A stretch of 64,000 nucleotides of DNA from CAZMNY01 sp964567745 (GCA_964567745.1 CAZMNY010000048.1:1-64000), one strand, 5' to 3'; positions 8,231 through 17,792 are shown, counted from the first letter of the stretch. The notes: generated by a model from the letters alone, not told the origin. Program-made: numbers and translations.

Positions 8231-9646
8231 ATGTTCTCGTTGCTGCCCCAGATCGGTTCGCGACGGCCAAGTCGCCGCCAACTGCTGCAATTTGGCGGGC
8301 TCGGTGCCATTGGCATGGCGATGCCGACTATCGCCTCAGCCCAATCGGCGACGCCACATCCGGCGACCGCGAAACGCTGCATCTATATCTTCTTGTGCGG
8401 CGGCCCCAGCCAACTCGACATGTGGGACCTCAAGCCGGATGCGCCCGAGACGATTCGAGGCCCATTCCGTCCCATCGCGACCTCCACGCCCGGAATCCAA
8501 ATCGGCGAACTGCTGCCTAACGTCGCCAAACACACTGACAAGTTTTGCATCGTCCGATCGATGGTCCACGACTCAACCGACCACGGGACGGGCATCAAGT
8601 ACATGCTTCAAGCCGATTCGGGACCGTTAACGAAAGTGACCAAAGCGTTCCCGATCGAGCGAACCGACCATCCAGCCATCGGTGCGATCCTCAGCCGCAT
8701 TTTGGGCAACAAATCGGAACTGCCCGCCTGGGTCACCGTTCCTAGGCCGTTCACGACCGGAAGCCGCATGTTCAAAGGGCAAAGCGCCGGCTTCCTTGGC
8801 ACCGCCTACGACCCTCTCTTCCTCAATGCGGAAAAGAAGGACTCGCTGTCCGAAAAGCAATTCACCGTGGACGGCCTGAGCTTTCCCGATGGAATGAATA
8901 CGACGCGGCTCGTCGGTCGCAAACGTTTGCTCGAACAACTCAATCCGGCCGCCAAGCACGAAACGGTCGAAGCCAAGAATTTGCGGAGCTACTACGAGAA
9001 GGTGTTTGGGATGTTGTCGTCCGGCGGATTGGGTCAGGTGTTCGACCTGGATCGCGAGCCGCCGAAGTTACGAGATCGCTACGGACGCAACGAATATGGG
9101 CAGAGCTTTCTGCTGGCTCGACGCCTGGCGGAAGCCGACGTGCAAATGGTCAACGTGTTTTGGACCTATTACGGCAAGGACGGTTGTCAGTTTAACTTGT
9201 GGGATAACCACGGCAGTGACAAACCGGTCTGCGGCGGACATAACAAGGGCGTCGACATGATCCGCGGCGACTATTGCTGCCCTTCATTCGACCGCGCCTA
9301 CTCGGCGTTGCTGGAAGATCTGGCCGACCGAGGAATGCTGGATGACACGCTGGTTGTCGTCACAGGCGAATTTGGCCGCACTCCGAAGATCAACAAGAAC
9401 AGCGGCCGCGACCACTGGCCGCATTGCTACTCAACGGTGTTGGCCGGAGGCGGCGTGCGAGGCGGTCAGATTTATGGGGCCAGTGATCGTCACGCCGCCT
9501 ACGTCAAGAATTCACCGGTCCGACCGGAAGATCTTGGTGCCACTATCTTGCACGCATTCGGAGTCGCACCGGAAACGGCAATCCACACTCCCGATGAGCG
9601 GACAGTCGCCAGCTCGAACGGAACGCCGATCACCGCGCTATTTTGA
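8231..9646 (+). CDS. Tat-exported DUF1501 protein
   Basis: DUF1501 proteins are sulfatase-like alkaline-phosphatase-superfamily proteins common in planctomycetes; their substrates are unknown. The start ATG 8231 is chosen because AGGAG (8216-8220) lies 10 bases upstream and because it puts a twin-arginine signal (SRRQLLQFGG, residues about 14-23, then a hydrophobic stretch ending MPTIASAQ) at the N-terminus. The family motifs LCGGPSQLDMWDLKPDAPE and VTGEFGRTPKIN..GRDHWP are present, as is a C-terminal HTPDERTVA. The length of 471 is usual. The genes that often accompany DUF1501 (DUF1549/DUF1553 cytochrome-like proteins) are not adjacent. It is probably its own unit, divergent from the ketosynthase-like gene. 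Confidence 0.9.
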   Translation: MFSLLPQIGSRRPSRRQLLQFGGLGAIGMAMPTIASAQSATPHPATAKRCIYIFLCGGPSQLDMWDLKPDAPETIRGPFRPIATSTPGIQIGELLPNVAKHTDKFCIVRSMVHDSTDHGTGIKYMLQADSGPLTKVTKAFPIERTDHPAIGAILSRILGNKSELPAWVTVPRPFTTGSRMFKGQSAGFLGTAYDPLFLNAEKKDSLSEKQFTVDGLSFPDGMNTTRLVGRKRLLEQLNPAAKHETVEAKNLRSYYEKVFGMLSSGGLGQVFDLDREPPKLRDRYGRNEYGQSFLLARRLAEADVQMVNVFWTYYGKDGCQFNLWDNHGSDKPVCGGHNKGVDMIRGDYCCPSFDRAYSALLEDLADRGMLDDTLVVVTGEFGRTPKINKNSGRDHWPHCYSTVLAGGGVRGGQIYGASDRHAAYVKNSPVRPEDLGATILHAFGVAPETAIHTPDERTVASSNGTPITALF

Positions 9647-9950
9647 GCTCAAGCCGAAACCGGGCACAAAACCGATACAAGCCTCAATGGCCTGGGCGAT
9701 GGGGCCCCCGATCGATCTAGCCGAAACCAAACGACCACCGGCAGGCCAAGACGTCCCGTGCTTTCCGCAATTCCCATCGGTTTAGTTTGACTTACGACTG
9801 ACACAAGCTAGATCTTGATGGCAACGGCTCGGCGGGCAACTTGTTTTCCCGCCGCACCAAGCCGTTGTCTAGCCTTAAGTACCTGGCCGTTCGGTCGGAA
9901 GCTCGAGCCGTTGACCGCACTCAGCGCGCCGTGGTTCTGACGCGCGGCAC

Positions 9951-9989
9951 ATAAAAAGAACCCAGGACGTTGTAAAACGCCCCGGGCTC
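9951..9989 (-). terminator. Intrinsic terminator hairpin, minus strand
   Basis: Read on the minus strand, GAGCCCGGGGCG (9989-9978) pairs with CGTCCTGGGTTC (9969-9958) over 12 positions with three G-U pairs. The loop is 8 nt (TTTTACAA), and TTTTTAT follows at once. There is no minus-strand gene upstream, so it may end a short RNA starting near 10030. Confidence 0.6.
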
Positions 9990-10171
9990 CTACCTGCCCC
10001 GCACCAGCCATCTGCAATCCGAAAGAACGTTAAATTCGATCGGCGTTGCAAAACTATACTTTCGAACCGACGCTCTGTGCTTGTGGTTTGCCGCAAAACA
10101 CTTGTATGACGCCCGCAACGTCGACTGTACTGCTTTGTGTCTGGCGTGTTGGCGACAACGCGATCGGACGA

Positions 10172-10211
10172 GGCCCGTTAGGTCCCTGCCCCGCCTAACG
10201 GGCCATTTTTA
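10172..10211 (+). terminator. Intrinsic terminator hairpin, plus strand
   Basis: GGCCCGTTAGG (10172-10182) and CCTAACGGGCC (10194-10204) form a perfect 11-bp stem with an 11-nt loop, followed by ATTTTTAC. The nearest plus-strand gene ends more than 500 bases upstream, so a small RNA starting near 10065 is a possible source of the transcript. Confidence 0.65.
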
Positions 10212-10517
10212 CGCGCGAGCGAAGACAGACGCATTCTCAAACATCGATGCGCCCACGTCTCACCTCTTGTTCTGCGCCCGGATTGTTGGCGTATTTCTCA
10301 TGCACACCCCACCTGAGGACCACCGCATGCGCTACAAATGATCAAGACGGCTGCAAATCGACACTAATGGGGGAGCAAGGCACCTGTCTTTTGGCCGAGC
10401 ATTGGAAAGCGTTTTGCGTTTACCGCTGGAATTGCTAGAAGTAGGTACCTTTCATTAGCGCACGGCACTTGACCTTTCTCGCCAACGCGCCACGGCCAAC
10501 CTTCAAAGGGCAAGAAG

Positions 10518-11400
10518 ATGGCTTCGGATCTCGCAGTTTTCGAACACAACTTAACCAAGGCAAAGTCGTCTCGATGATGACATCCTCAAAGTCCGCAGCG
10601 GGCTCGACTTTCAATTGGAAACGGCCGAGCAACTGGCCGACGAATTAATCGTTCGCGATTTGCTGACTCAATTTCAAGCTCGTCGCGTTCTAGATGGCCA
10701 ACAAGAAACGCTCGATCTGGGCGACCATCTCGTCCTGGATGAAATTGGCAGCGGCGGAATGGGGCGCGTCTACCTGGCGCGCCATTTTGCCATGGATCGC
10801 TTAGTTGCCATCAAAGTCCTCGCCCCCGAATCGAGAGACGCCAGCGCCACGAGACGATTTGAACGCGAGGTCCGGGCGGCGGCTCGACTTCAACATCCCA
10901 ATATCGGCGCGGCGTACGACGCCTGCCTGGGCGATGGCGAACAATTCCTCGTGATGGAATATGTGCGAGGCAAGAATCTCGAAGAGATCGTCCACGAGTC
11001 GGGCCCGTTCACGATTCAAAACGCTTTGAATATGATTTCGCAAGCCGCAGCTGGCTTGCAATTCGCCCACGAGAAAGGAGTTTTCACCGGGACATCAAGC
11101 CCGCCAACTTGCTCGTTGATGACCATGGCGCCGTGAATGGGCTCGACATGGGATTGGCCCGGCTGAGCGACGACATTGGCGCGGATGAAACTGCCGACCA
11201 AGGGCTTGCTCGGAGCGGTCAAGTTGTGGGAACGGTCGACTACATGTCGCCCGAGCAGGCGGCGGACACGCGCTCCGCCGACGAAAGAAGCGACATATAT
11301 TCCCTGGGCGCAGTCCTCCACTTCTTGCTGACCGGAAAACCTCGTGATACCGAAGTCACAGCAAAGGTCGCCCAGGATTTCAAACGAAACGACCAGAGTG
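10518..11400 (+). pseudogene. Broken Ser/Thr protein kinase
   Basis: The planctomycete kinase family N-terminus starts at ATG 10518 (MASDLAVFEHNLTKAK). The frame is lost near 10573 and continues in another frame: LDFQLETAEQLADELIVRDLLTQFQARRVLDGQ, glycine loop GSGGMGRVYLAR, VAIKVLAP, VMEYVRGKNL. At about 11084 one T is missing from gttttcacc. The catalytic loop HRDIKPANLL and LDMGLARL, GTVDYMSPEQ and DIYSLGAVLHFLLTGKP therefore lie in a second frame (DMG is normal for this family). Similarity ends near 11345; the C-lobe is absent and the frame runs to a stop at 11609. Two frameshifts plus truncation indicate a pseudogene. The shifts alone could be sequencing errors, but the missing C-lobe could not. 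It is convergent with the secretin-like gene. Confidence 0.85.
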
Positions 11401-11541
11401 CAAGGTCGAATGGCGTCCAATCAACTAGCTTCACTCGATTGAGCGTTCGCACGGCAAGCAAATTGCAAGACGCTTTGCTCTGCGTTTTGCCTTTGACTCA
11501 TCCGCCTGCTTCAACGTACCTAGACGCCAGTCCTTTGTCGC

Positions 11542-12756
11542 TCAATATCGTCCGTGGTTGTTGGGGGCGGTGCGGGACGTGCGATCACTGCGGATCATCG
11601 ACTGGCTAGCCGTCCCGTTGTTTTCCAGAATGAGAATCGCGTCAGCTCGACCTGTTGTCCCATCGAAAGGCGTTGAGATCGGCAAGCCGACAAGGTTCGA
11701 GATCGTGTTCTTTTGCGGAGCGGGCGAGGCAACGACGCCGCAGCTGAGCATCAGCACCTTGTCGTCCGGCCATACGAATCGCTCGTGCAGCCGCCAGCTG
11801 ACCAGCTGCGGAACCTGAATGTCGATCCGTTGCACCTGGTTGCCGAATCCTGGCAGGTTGACCGTGACCGGAATCAAACGCTCGATCTGATCGACATGAC
11901 AGCGAATCACGGTATCAATCGACCGTCCCTGTTCGTCGAAGAGCGAGCTGATGTGCAGAGTGTAGCCTTCGTTGATTTCACCCATCTCCGGTTTGTGCAT
12001 CGGCCAAGGATCGCGGCGAACGGTCTGAATTGTCTTGACGTAACGCCGCGCCTGCCGCCGCTCAACCGTCAACGATTGCCCGTTGAACGCCGCCAGACTC
12101 CCCGCACTGTGCTCATGAAAATCGTTACGCTTCTTCAATCCCGCGTAGACCAAAGCCGCGTTCTCTCGCGAAACTAACCAAGCTTCGACGCCTGCCGAAT
12201 GCACCTCGACCGCATCCATGCGAGGCAGCGCTTTGATCCGCCAATTCGGGCTTTGCAGTGTGATCAAGCGGACCCCAATCGCATGGGGCTCAGGACGACC
12301 GGCGACAAAACGATCAATGATGTCGCTGACAATCTCTTGCATCTCCGGCGTGTGATAGACGCGAACCTTGTCGCGGCTGACCGAGAGAATACTCAGCGGC
12401 TCGTGGAACCAAGTCTCGGTGCCCGTCTCTCTGAGGATCCAATCTTTCACAGCGAGCTCAGGGTGTTCGACCCCTTCGACTCGAGTCGTGTAGGGCCGCA
12501 AGTCGTACTCGCGCCAAACCTGCCCCTCATCGTTGGGAAGCAGACCGTTCGCCAACGACGCGCCTCGAGCTGGCGCCTTCCCCGCAGACTTCGACTGAGG
12601 CCCGCTGTCCGAGCTGCGAACGTCGGCCAGTCGAGTTTGCGAAGACTTCCAGTTGTCAGCGCGTTTGGCGGGAATCAAGCGAGACGTTTGAGCGACAGCG
12701 GGGCTGAACACGAACAAGGTCAGCAGGCAAGCCGCAACACGTTGGATCGTCGACAT
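11542..12756 (-). CDS. Exported secretin-like protein
   Basis: Start ATG 12754-12756 follows AAGGAAG and gives a signal peptide (MSTIQRVAACLLTLFVFSPAVAQ). The middle part (DWILRETGTETWFHEPLSILSVSRDKVRVYHTPEMQEIVSDIIDRFV) resembles secretin N-domains. The C-terminal half (AFNGQSLTVERRQARRYV, INEGYTLHISSLFDEQGRSIDTVIRCHVDQIE, VPQLVSWRLHERFVWPDDKVLML) resembles the beta-domain of type II/III secretins. I call it secretin-like rather than a secretin because the length (404 residues) is short and no other secretion gene is near. It is divergent from the first VWA gene with 257 bases between them. Confidence 0.6.
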   Translation of the reverse strand: MSTIQRVAACLLTLFVFSPAVAQTSRLIPAKRADNWKSSQTRLADVRSSDSGPQSKSAGKAPARGASLANGLLPNDEGQVWREYDLRPYTTRVEGVEHPELAVKDWILRETGTETWFHEPLSILSVSRDKVRVYHTPEMQEIVSDIIDRFVAGRPEPHAIGVRLITLQSPNWRIKALPRMDAVEVHSAGVEAWLVSRENAALVYAGLKKRNDFHEHSAGSLAAFNGQSLTVERRQARRYVKTIQTVRRDPWPMHKPEMGEINEGYTLHISSLFDEQGRSIDTVIRCHVDQIERLIPVTVNLPGFGNQVQRIDIQVPQLVSWRLHERFVWPDDKVLMLSCGVVASPAPQKNTISNLVGLPISTPFDGTTGRADAILILENNGTASQSMIRSDRTSRTAPNNHGRY

Positions 12757-13013
12757 AGGTTGGTCTTCCTTGATCAACCAAAGTTGTGGTGAACGGACCC
12801 ACACAGGTCGCCGCCATGGCAAGCCAAAGCGAGCTCTCCGGCGTGGGGCGGCGGAGTATACGGAAGGCCGCTCGGTATCGACAAGAGAGATTGATGATGG
12901 GCTTGAGGCAAAAAGGGTGATTTCTTGTATGGAATACCACCCGCAGCGCGATTTTCACTAGATCGATGGACGCTAGCGATCATGCGACTGCAATGCCATC
13001 AAGGAGGAGTCCC

Positions 13014-14090
13014 GTGGAAGAACGTGAACCAGCTCGAACGGCGCCGCGTCGTCGACGAAACGATCGGCGGCCTACCGCCCACGCCGAGTCTAGAGCCGTT
13101 CGGCATGAAAGCAACGCAACGAGACGTCTCGGTTCAACCGCATGGCTCGGCAAAGTCTTATCGCCATTGCTTTGGAGCATTATCGCGCACGGGTTGCTGC
13201 TGATCGCGATGGCGCTGGCCAAGTTTCAATGGCGCCCGAAGCCGCCACGAACTCTGATCGTCTCCGCAGGCGTTGAATCGGAGATGCTCGACAACACGCC
13301 GCTCATGAACACTCCGGTGCTGGAGCAACCACAGACGGAATTTGAAGAGATCTCGCCGGCGGTGTCCGAACCCATCGCGGCACCGACGTTGCCCGAGGTT
13401 CGCTTGCCGGAGAATGCTGCGGCCCAAAACGTTTCAATGGCTGAGCCGTCTCTGGCAAGTCCGCTTGAAGCAATCAGCCAGGCGGGGAGCGCCGAGTTGG
13501 CGTCGCTCGTTCCGCAAGACAAGAGGCGGCAGCAGAAACGCGGCGCGGTCTTCTTCGGTGTCGGGGCGACGGGCAATTCGTTTTGCTTTGTTGTCGACAG
13601 TTCGCGAAGCATGCGAGGCGGAAAGTTCGACCTTGCGCGCCGTGAAGTGCTCCGAGCCATTTCGGCGATGCAACCGAACCAACGTTTCTACGTGATGCTC
13701 TTCGACCAAAACGTCGAGCGGATGGAGCTTGAGCCCGGGACTCCCAGCCAGCAGCCGGCCAAGGCGACCGACGACAATAAGCAACGCCTTGCTCGTTGGA
13801 TTGCGACCACAAAAATGGAGCCGTCGGCAAGGCCGGGGAAGGCGATCGAGGCCGCGCTGTGTCTTGAAACCGACGTCCTTTTTCTCCTCACTGACGGCGA
13901 GCTGCCGGACGATCTCACCGCCGCCGTTCGCGCTCAAAACCTCGTCCGTACCGAAGGCCAAGCGGTGCCGCAGCCAAAAGTCGTGATTCATACCGTGGGG
14001 CTCTACAGCCAGCGCGGACACCAGCTTCTCTACCAACTGGCCCAGGAAAACGGGGGGCGATATCGATTCATTCCGCGGCCGCCACGTTAA
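13014..14090 (+). CDS. Membrane-anchored VWA-domain protein 1
   Basis: A GTG at 13014 is preceded by AAGGAGG (13001-13007) at ideal spacing, so it is preferred over the ATG codons at 12966 and 12993. The protein has about 358 residues: a basic N-terminus, one membrane segment at about residues 51-73 (PLLWSIIAHGLLLIAMALA), a Pro/Glu/Ala-rich linker, and a C-terminal von Willebrand A domain. The MIDAS motif DSSRSM lies near residue 193, with FLLTDGELP and HTVGLYSQ further on. The MIDAS residues are intact, so metal-dependent protein binding is plausible. Its neighbour VWA protein 2 is a paralogue; even the DNA around the MIDAS is nearly identical (gtcgacagttcgcgaagcat in both). The context is a kinase/VWA/phosphatase island. 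Confidence 0.85.
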   Translation: MEEREPARTAPRRRRNDRRPTAHAESRAVRHESNATRRLGSTAWLGKVLSPLLWSIIAHGLLLIAMALAKFQWRPKPPRTLIVSAGVESEMLDNTPLMNTPVLEQPQTEFEEISPAVSEPIAAPTLPEVRLPENAAAQNVSMAEPSLASPLEAISQAGSAELASLVPQDKRRQQKRGAVFFGVGATGNSFCFVVDSSRSMRGGKFDLARREVLRAISAMQPNQRFYVMLFDQNVERMELEPGTPSQQPAKATDDNKQRLARWIATTKMEPSARPGKAIEAALCLETDVLFLLTDGELPDDLTAAVRAQNLVRTEGQAVPQPKVVIHTVGLYSQRGHQLLYQLAQENGGRYRFIPRPPR

Positions 14091-14176
14091 CGACCCGCCC
14101 GCAGCTCCGCCAAGAACGGCCTCAATTCGGATTAGCTCGACAACTGAGTTGCAATGCGGGGCGTCAATCGACGATT

Positions 14177-15238
14177 ATGGAGGGCATGGCTGAGCCGACT
14201 GACGAATACGAATTGACGGCTGAGGACCGATTCATACCTTCGGTGGCCGAACTGACGGCGGGACCCGTTTCGTCTTGGGAGCGACTTCGCGCCGCAGCGC
14301 CGTTCTTGCTGAGTTTGATTGTCCACCTGTCGGTTTTGATCGGGATGGCGATCTGCAGCAAGGCTCTGCGCGACGAACGCGTTCCCACCATGCTGGTTGT
14401 CTCTCCCCCAGTCGCCGAGGTTGAACTCAAGTCGTTCACGATGGACAAGGACCGTGATTCGACGGAAACCAGCAGCCAGGTATTCCAGGCGGTTCCTTCT
14501 GATTCAGTCGCTGACGCCGGCTCAGAATCCATGGCATCTCCGCTAGCCGTTGTGGCGAGCAACAAGGCAAAACGGATCAGGGAGGCGTCTCCTCTTTCTC
14601 AAGTGAACGGTCTGTTCGGCGGTCTTGGTCTGGGCCAGTCATTGGCCGGAAGCAGGCAAGGCGTCGGTGAGCAGGCGGGCGAGGAGGGAGAGAAGGGTGC
14701 CGAGTTTTTCGGCGTTCACGCGGCGGGGACCCGTTTCGTTTTTGTGGTCGACAGTTCGCGAAGCATGCGCGGCCGAAAATGGGCGACGGCCTGCCGTGAG
14801 TTGATCGAAAGCGTCGGGCGATTGCACGGTCAACAGTCGTTCTATGTCATCTTCTTCGACGTGGACACTCATCCGATGTTCGACCAGCGACGGCCGGAAC
14901 GCGACTTGCTTCCCGTAAACGCCGCGAACCAAAAGCGACTCAAGAGATGGCTGCCAAGCATCAAACTCGGCGCCGATACGCGGCCGCTCCACGCAATGCA
15001 ACTGGCCCTTCGATTTGAACCCGACGCGATCTTCCTGCTTTCCGACGGCGAGTTCGCCGACCCAACTCGAAATTTTCTTCTCGCTGAAAATATTCGAGAA
15101 TCCGAGGACGGCAGTCGGGAAACCGTCGTGCCCATTCACACGGTCGGATTTCACAGCCTAGCAGCACAAGCGGTGCTCCAACCGATCGCCCACGAGAATG
15201 GCGGCGTCTATCGGTTTATTCCGGGACCGAGACGCTGA
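14177..15238 (+). CDS. Membrane-anchored VWA-domain protein 2
   Basis: A 353-residue paralogue of the preceding gene, 86 bases downstream. It has the same layout: acidic N-terminus, membrane segment at about residues 41-60 (APFLLSLIVHLSVLIGMAIC), a variable linker with GLGLGQSLAGSRQG, then a VWA domain. The MIDAS DSSRSM is near residue 190, followed by FLLSDGEFADP and HTVGFHS. Start ATG 14177 is uncertain: no good Shine-Dalgarno precedes it, and ATG 14186 is an alternative. The pair probably arose by tandem duplication. No gene-specific function is visible. Confidence 0.82.
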   Translation: MEGMAEPTDEYELTAEDRFIPSVAELTAGPVSSWERLRAAAPFLLSLIVHLSVLIGMAICSKALRDERVPTMLVVSPPVAEVELKSFTMDKDRDSTETSSQVFQAVPSDSVADAGSESMASPLAVVASNKAKRIREASPLSQVNGLFGGLGLGQSLAGSRQGVGEQAGEEGEKGAEFFGVHAAGTRFVFVVDSSRSMRGRKWATACRELIESVGRLHGQQSFYVIFFDVDTHPMFDQRRPERDLLPVNAANQKRLKRWLPSIKLGADTRPLHAMQLALRFEPDAIFLLSDGEFADPTRNFLLAENIRESEDGSRETVVPIHTVGFHSLAAQAVLQPIAHENGGVYRFIPGPRR

Positions 15239-15450
15239 GCCACCCGAGCCCGGCGGGCGCTCTTCAGCGGAGTGGTCGTTTCGCGTGACAAATCCGAAAG
15301 CCGCGGAACCGAGCTAATCGGGAGAACCGGACTCGGCGCATCCGTCATGCAAACACGATCGCGATCTGCTCTATTTTTTCCACAACGCCGCACTCGCCCG
15401 GACGAACAGCTCTAGGCACTTCTGCTCAATCTCCTCAACTCACAGCCCAG

Positions 15451-16118
15451 TTTCATGCCGAAGCTATTGACCTGTTACGAGCAACCGATACCGGCCGGCA
15501 GAGGTCGTCGAACCGGGACCAGTTCTTGATCGCCGACCTGAACAAGTCGATGAATGTGGATCAAAAGAGTTTGGCGAGTGATCACAAGACGCGTCTCTAT
15601 GGTGCCTCGCAAGGCAAACTGCTTTTGGTCGCCGACGGCATGGGCGGGCATATGGCGGGCGAACGAGCGAGCCAATTAGTGGTCGATAGCATCGTCAATT
15701 ACGTGCTCGACTCGCTGCAGTGGTTCTTTCGGTTGGGAACGGCGGTTGACGAAGATTTTTGTGAACAGTTCAAGAATGCGGTGCGTCATTACCAAGCTGT
15801 ATTGCAAGCGGAAGCCAAGCTGATTCCGCAGCGTCGAGGCATGGGCACGACATTGACATTGGCTTACGTGATTTGGCCGAGAATGTATGTCGCCCATGCG
15901 GGCGACAGTCGCTGCTACGTGATGCGAGACGGAAAGCTCAAACAGATTACTCGCGATCACACGCTCAGTCAGCTCTACCGCGAATCGCAGGAAGCAGAAG
16001 AGCGTGTGGCGGCAGCGACAATATTACCGCCATCGTGGCTCGACTTCAGACGAATGATGAGCAGGACGATGGCCAGTCGGACCTTGCGGACACGGTTGAG
16101 TTTGACAATCTGGGCTAG
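15451..16118 (+). pseudogene. PP2C-type protein phosphatase with internal deletion
   Basis: The N-terminal PP2C motifs are clear: SSNRDQFLIADLNKSM, LVADGMGGHMAGERAS, RGMGTTLTLAYV, and VAHAGDSRCYVMRDGKLKQITRDHTLSQ. After EEAEER near 16003 the frame jumps to CGGSDNITAIVARLQ, the last PP2C motif, in a different frame with stop at 16116-16118. About 100 residues that normally lie between (the second metal-binding Asp and its surroundings) are gone. Loss of that segment plus the frame change makes activity unlikely. No start codon is evident in the first frame upstream of 15526; a TTG at 15526 would cut off the first motif. It is the matching eroded phosphatase to the broken kinase at 10.5 kb. Confidence 0.85.
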
Positions 16119-16255
16119 GATTTCGCCATTTTGCCCAATCAAACCTTAGAGTCTCGCTCAAAAACTGGGTGGAATTGCCCCTTCCGCCTACAATCTCTGG
16201 GCGAACACATCTATAATCGTTGATCTGTCGAAGGGATCGGCGTCGATACCGTATT

Positions 16256-16315
16256 GTCGCCTTTCGCTCCGCGAAAGTAGCGCTACTTTCGCGGAGCGAC
16301 AGGCTGAAAGGCGAC
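16256..16315. repeat. Long palindrome (34-bp perfect core)
   Basis: A perfect 34-bp palindrome at 16265-16298 (half-site CGCTCCGCGAAAGTAGC) is flanked by a second inverted pair, GTCGCCTTTC (16256-16265) and GAAAGGCGAC (16306-16315). It lies between the PP2C remnant and a DUF1501 gene. The absence of a T-run argues against a simple terminator. A half copy occurs at 19135-19158, which suggests a dispersed REP-like element. Confidence 0.85.
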
Positions 16316-16356
16316 CCTGGACTGGCTAACGGATTTGGGCCTCAAAGGAATCACCA

Positions 16357-17697
16357 ATGAGTTTGCGAAGAAACTGCGAAGGCGTCACGCGGCGAGATTG
16401 TCTGCAATTCGGGCTCGGTAGCCTGTTTGCTGGAGGATTGGTTGAAGGTCTTCGACTGCGAGCTGAGGCGGCGCCCGACTCGGCACCGCCTGCGGTCGCC
16501 AAGGCGTGCATTCTGATTTGGATGGATGGCGGCCCGACCCACTTCGAGACATTTGACCCCAAGCCCGATGCCCCTGCGGAGTTTCGTGGTGAATTCGATG
16601 CCGTACAAACGGCTGTACCCGGCGTCCATTTTTCCGAACACATGACGAAGCTGGCGGCGAGTCTCGACCGATATTCGATCGTTCGATCGATTCGTCACAA
16701 CCAGGGTAATCACGGTGCCGGCAATCACTACATGATGACCGGTTCTCCGCCGCGAATTCCAGTTGGCTGCGGTGCCTTCGTTAGTTTCCATCCCAGCATG
16801 GGAAGCGTGGCGTCAAAAGAACTCGGCGGACGCAACGCGCTGCCCAGTTATTTTTCCATGCCCAGAATGTCCCGTTCCGGCGGGCCGAACTTTCTCGGCG
16901 CCAAACACGCTCCATTTGTCGTGTCGGACGATCCCAATCGAGCCAACTTTCGCGTTCGCGACGTTGCCACGCCAAAAGGCCTGACGGAAGAGCGATTCGA
17001 ACACCGGACCGACCTTCGCTCGCTCGTCGATCAGCTAGAGCGCATCCCGCAAGAGTCGGCGGGCGATCCCGTCAAAGCAATCGATACGTACTACCAGCAA
17101 GGCTTCGACCTCATTACATCGAAAGAGGCTCAAGCGGCTTTTGACATCGAACGCGAGGATGACAAAGTCCGCGAGGCCTATGGGCGCGACGGGTTTGGAC
17201 AACGATGCTTGCTGGCTCGCCGACTTGTCGAGGGCGGCGTTCCCTTCGTGACCGTCTACGACGGCGGATGGGACCATCACTCCAACTTGTTCAACACCTT
17301 GAAATCGAGACTGCCGAAATGGGACAACTCAGTCGCCACGTTGATCAAGGATCTCGATGATCGAGGCATGCTCGATTCGACGCTTGTCCTCGCCTTAGGT
17401 GAATTTGGGCGGACGCCGAAAATCTCGACTCTATCGGGCCAATCGAAAGCGGGCCGCGACCACTGGGCCAACGCCATGTCGGTTCTGATGGCCGGCGGCG
17501 GCATCGAGGGCGGCACGGTTGTCGGCAGCACCGATCGAAACGGACACTCGGCGAATTCGCGTGTTTTGGCACCGGAAAATTTTGTTTCGACCGTTTACTC
17601 GAAGCTTGGCATCAACCCGGCCAAGATCCTCTACACGCCGCTCGGTCGACCGACCCACTTGGTCAGCGACCCGAATCCAATCCGCGAGTTGATGTAA
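16357..17697 (+). CDS. Tat-exported DUF1501 protein
   Basis: This is the second DUF1501 protein of the window (446 residues). ATG 16357 is preceded by AAAGGA. A twin-arginine signal, TRRDCLQFG (residues 11-19), is followed by GLGSLFAGGLVEGL. The family motifs WMDGGPTHFETFDPKPDAP, NHGAGNHYMMTG, LALGEFGRTPKI, GRDHWANAMSVLMAGGG and TPLGRPTHLV are present. It is about as long as the protein at 8.2 kb but not closely similar. A PQQ-propeller gene follows 95 bases downstream on the same strand and may be co-transcribed. Substrate unknown. Confidence 0.92.
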   Translation: MSLRRNCEGVTRRDCLQFGLGSLFAGGLVEGLRLRAEAAPDSAPPAVAKACILIWMDGGPTHFETFDPKPDAPAEFRGEFDAVQTAVPGVHFSEHMTKLAASLDRYSIVRSIRHNQGNHGAGNHYMMTGSPPRIPVGCGAFVSFHPSMGSVASKELGGRNALPSYFSMPRMSRSGGPNFLGAKHAPFVVSDDPNRANFRVRDVATPKGLTEERFEHRTDLRSLVDQLERIPQESAGDPVKAIDTYYQQGFDLITSKEAQAAFDIEREDDKVREAYGRDGFGQRCLLARRLVEGGVPFVTVYDGGWDHHSNLFNTLKSRLPKWDNSVATLIKDLDDRGMLDSTLVLALGEFGRTPKISTLSGQSKAGRDHWANAMSVLMAGGGIEGGTVVGSTDRNGHSANSRVLAPENFVSTVYSKLGINPAKILYTPLGRPTHLVSDPNPIRELM

Positions 17698-17792
17698 AAC
17701 TCGCGCCGATCGGATTGCGTCTCCTGTTTGCGGCCGCGAGTTTGGTTCTTTGCGCTCGTACGTGCCCACGCGCTTTTTCAACGAGGGACAAC

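Larger units (their letters stand above)
9647..10517. other. Gene-poor stretch with two outward-facing terminator hairpins
   Basis: About 870 bases without a gene I can support. A 69-residue minus-strand frame (9808-10017) runs through the minus-strand terminator hairpin and has no recognisable motif. The stretch holds an intrinsic terminator on each strand (9951-9989 minus, 10172-10211 plus). A TATACT box at 10055-10060 lies between them. Bases 10215-10517 show nothing clear. Confidence 0.5.

Noticed and set aside
9808..10017. 69-residue minus-strand small gene
   Set aside because: It would have to be transcribed through a strong terminator hairpin within its own 5' part, and no motif or Shine-Dalgarno supports it.
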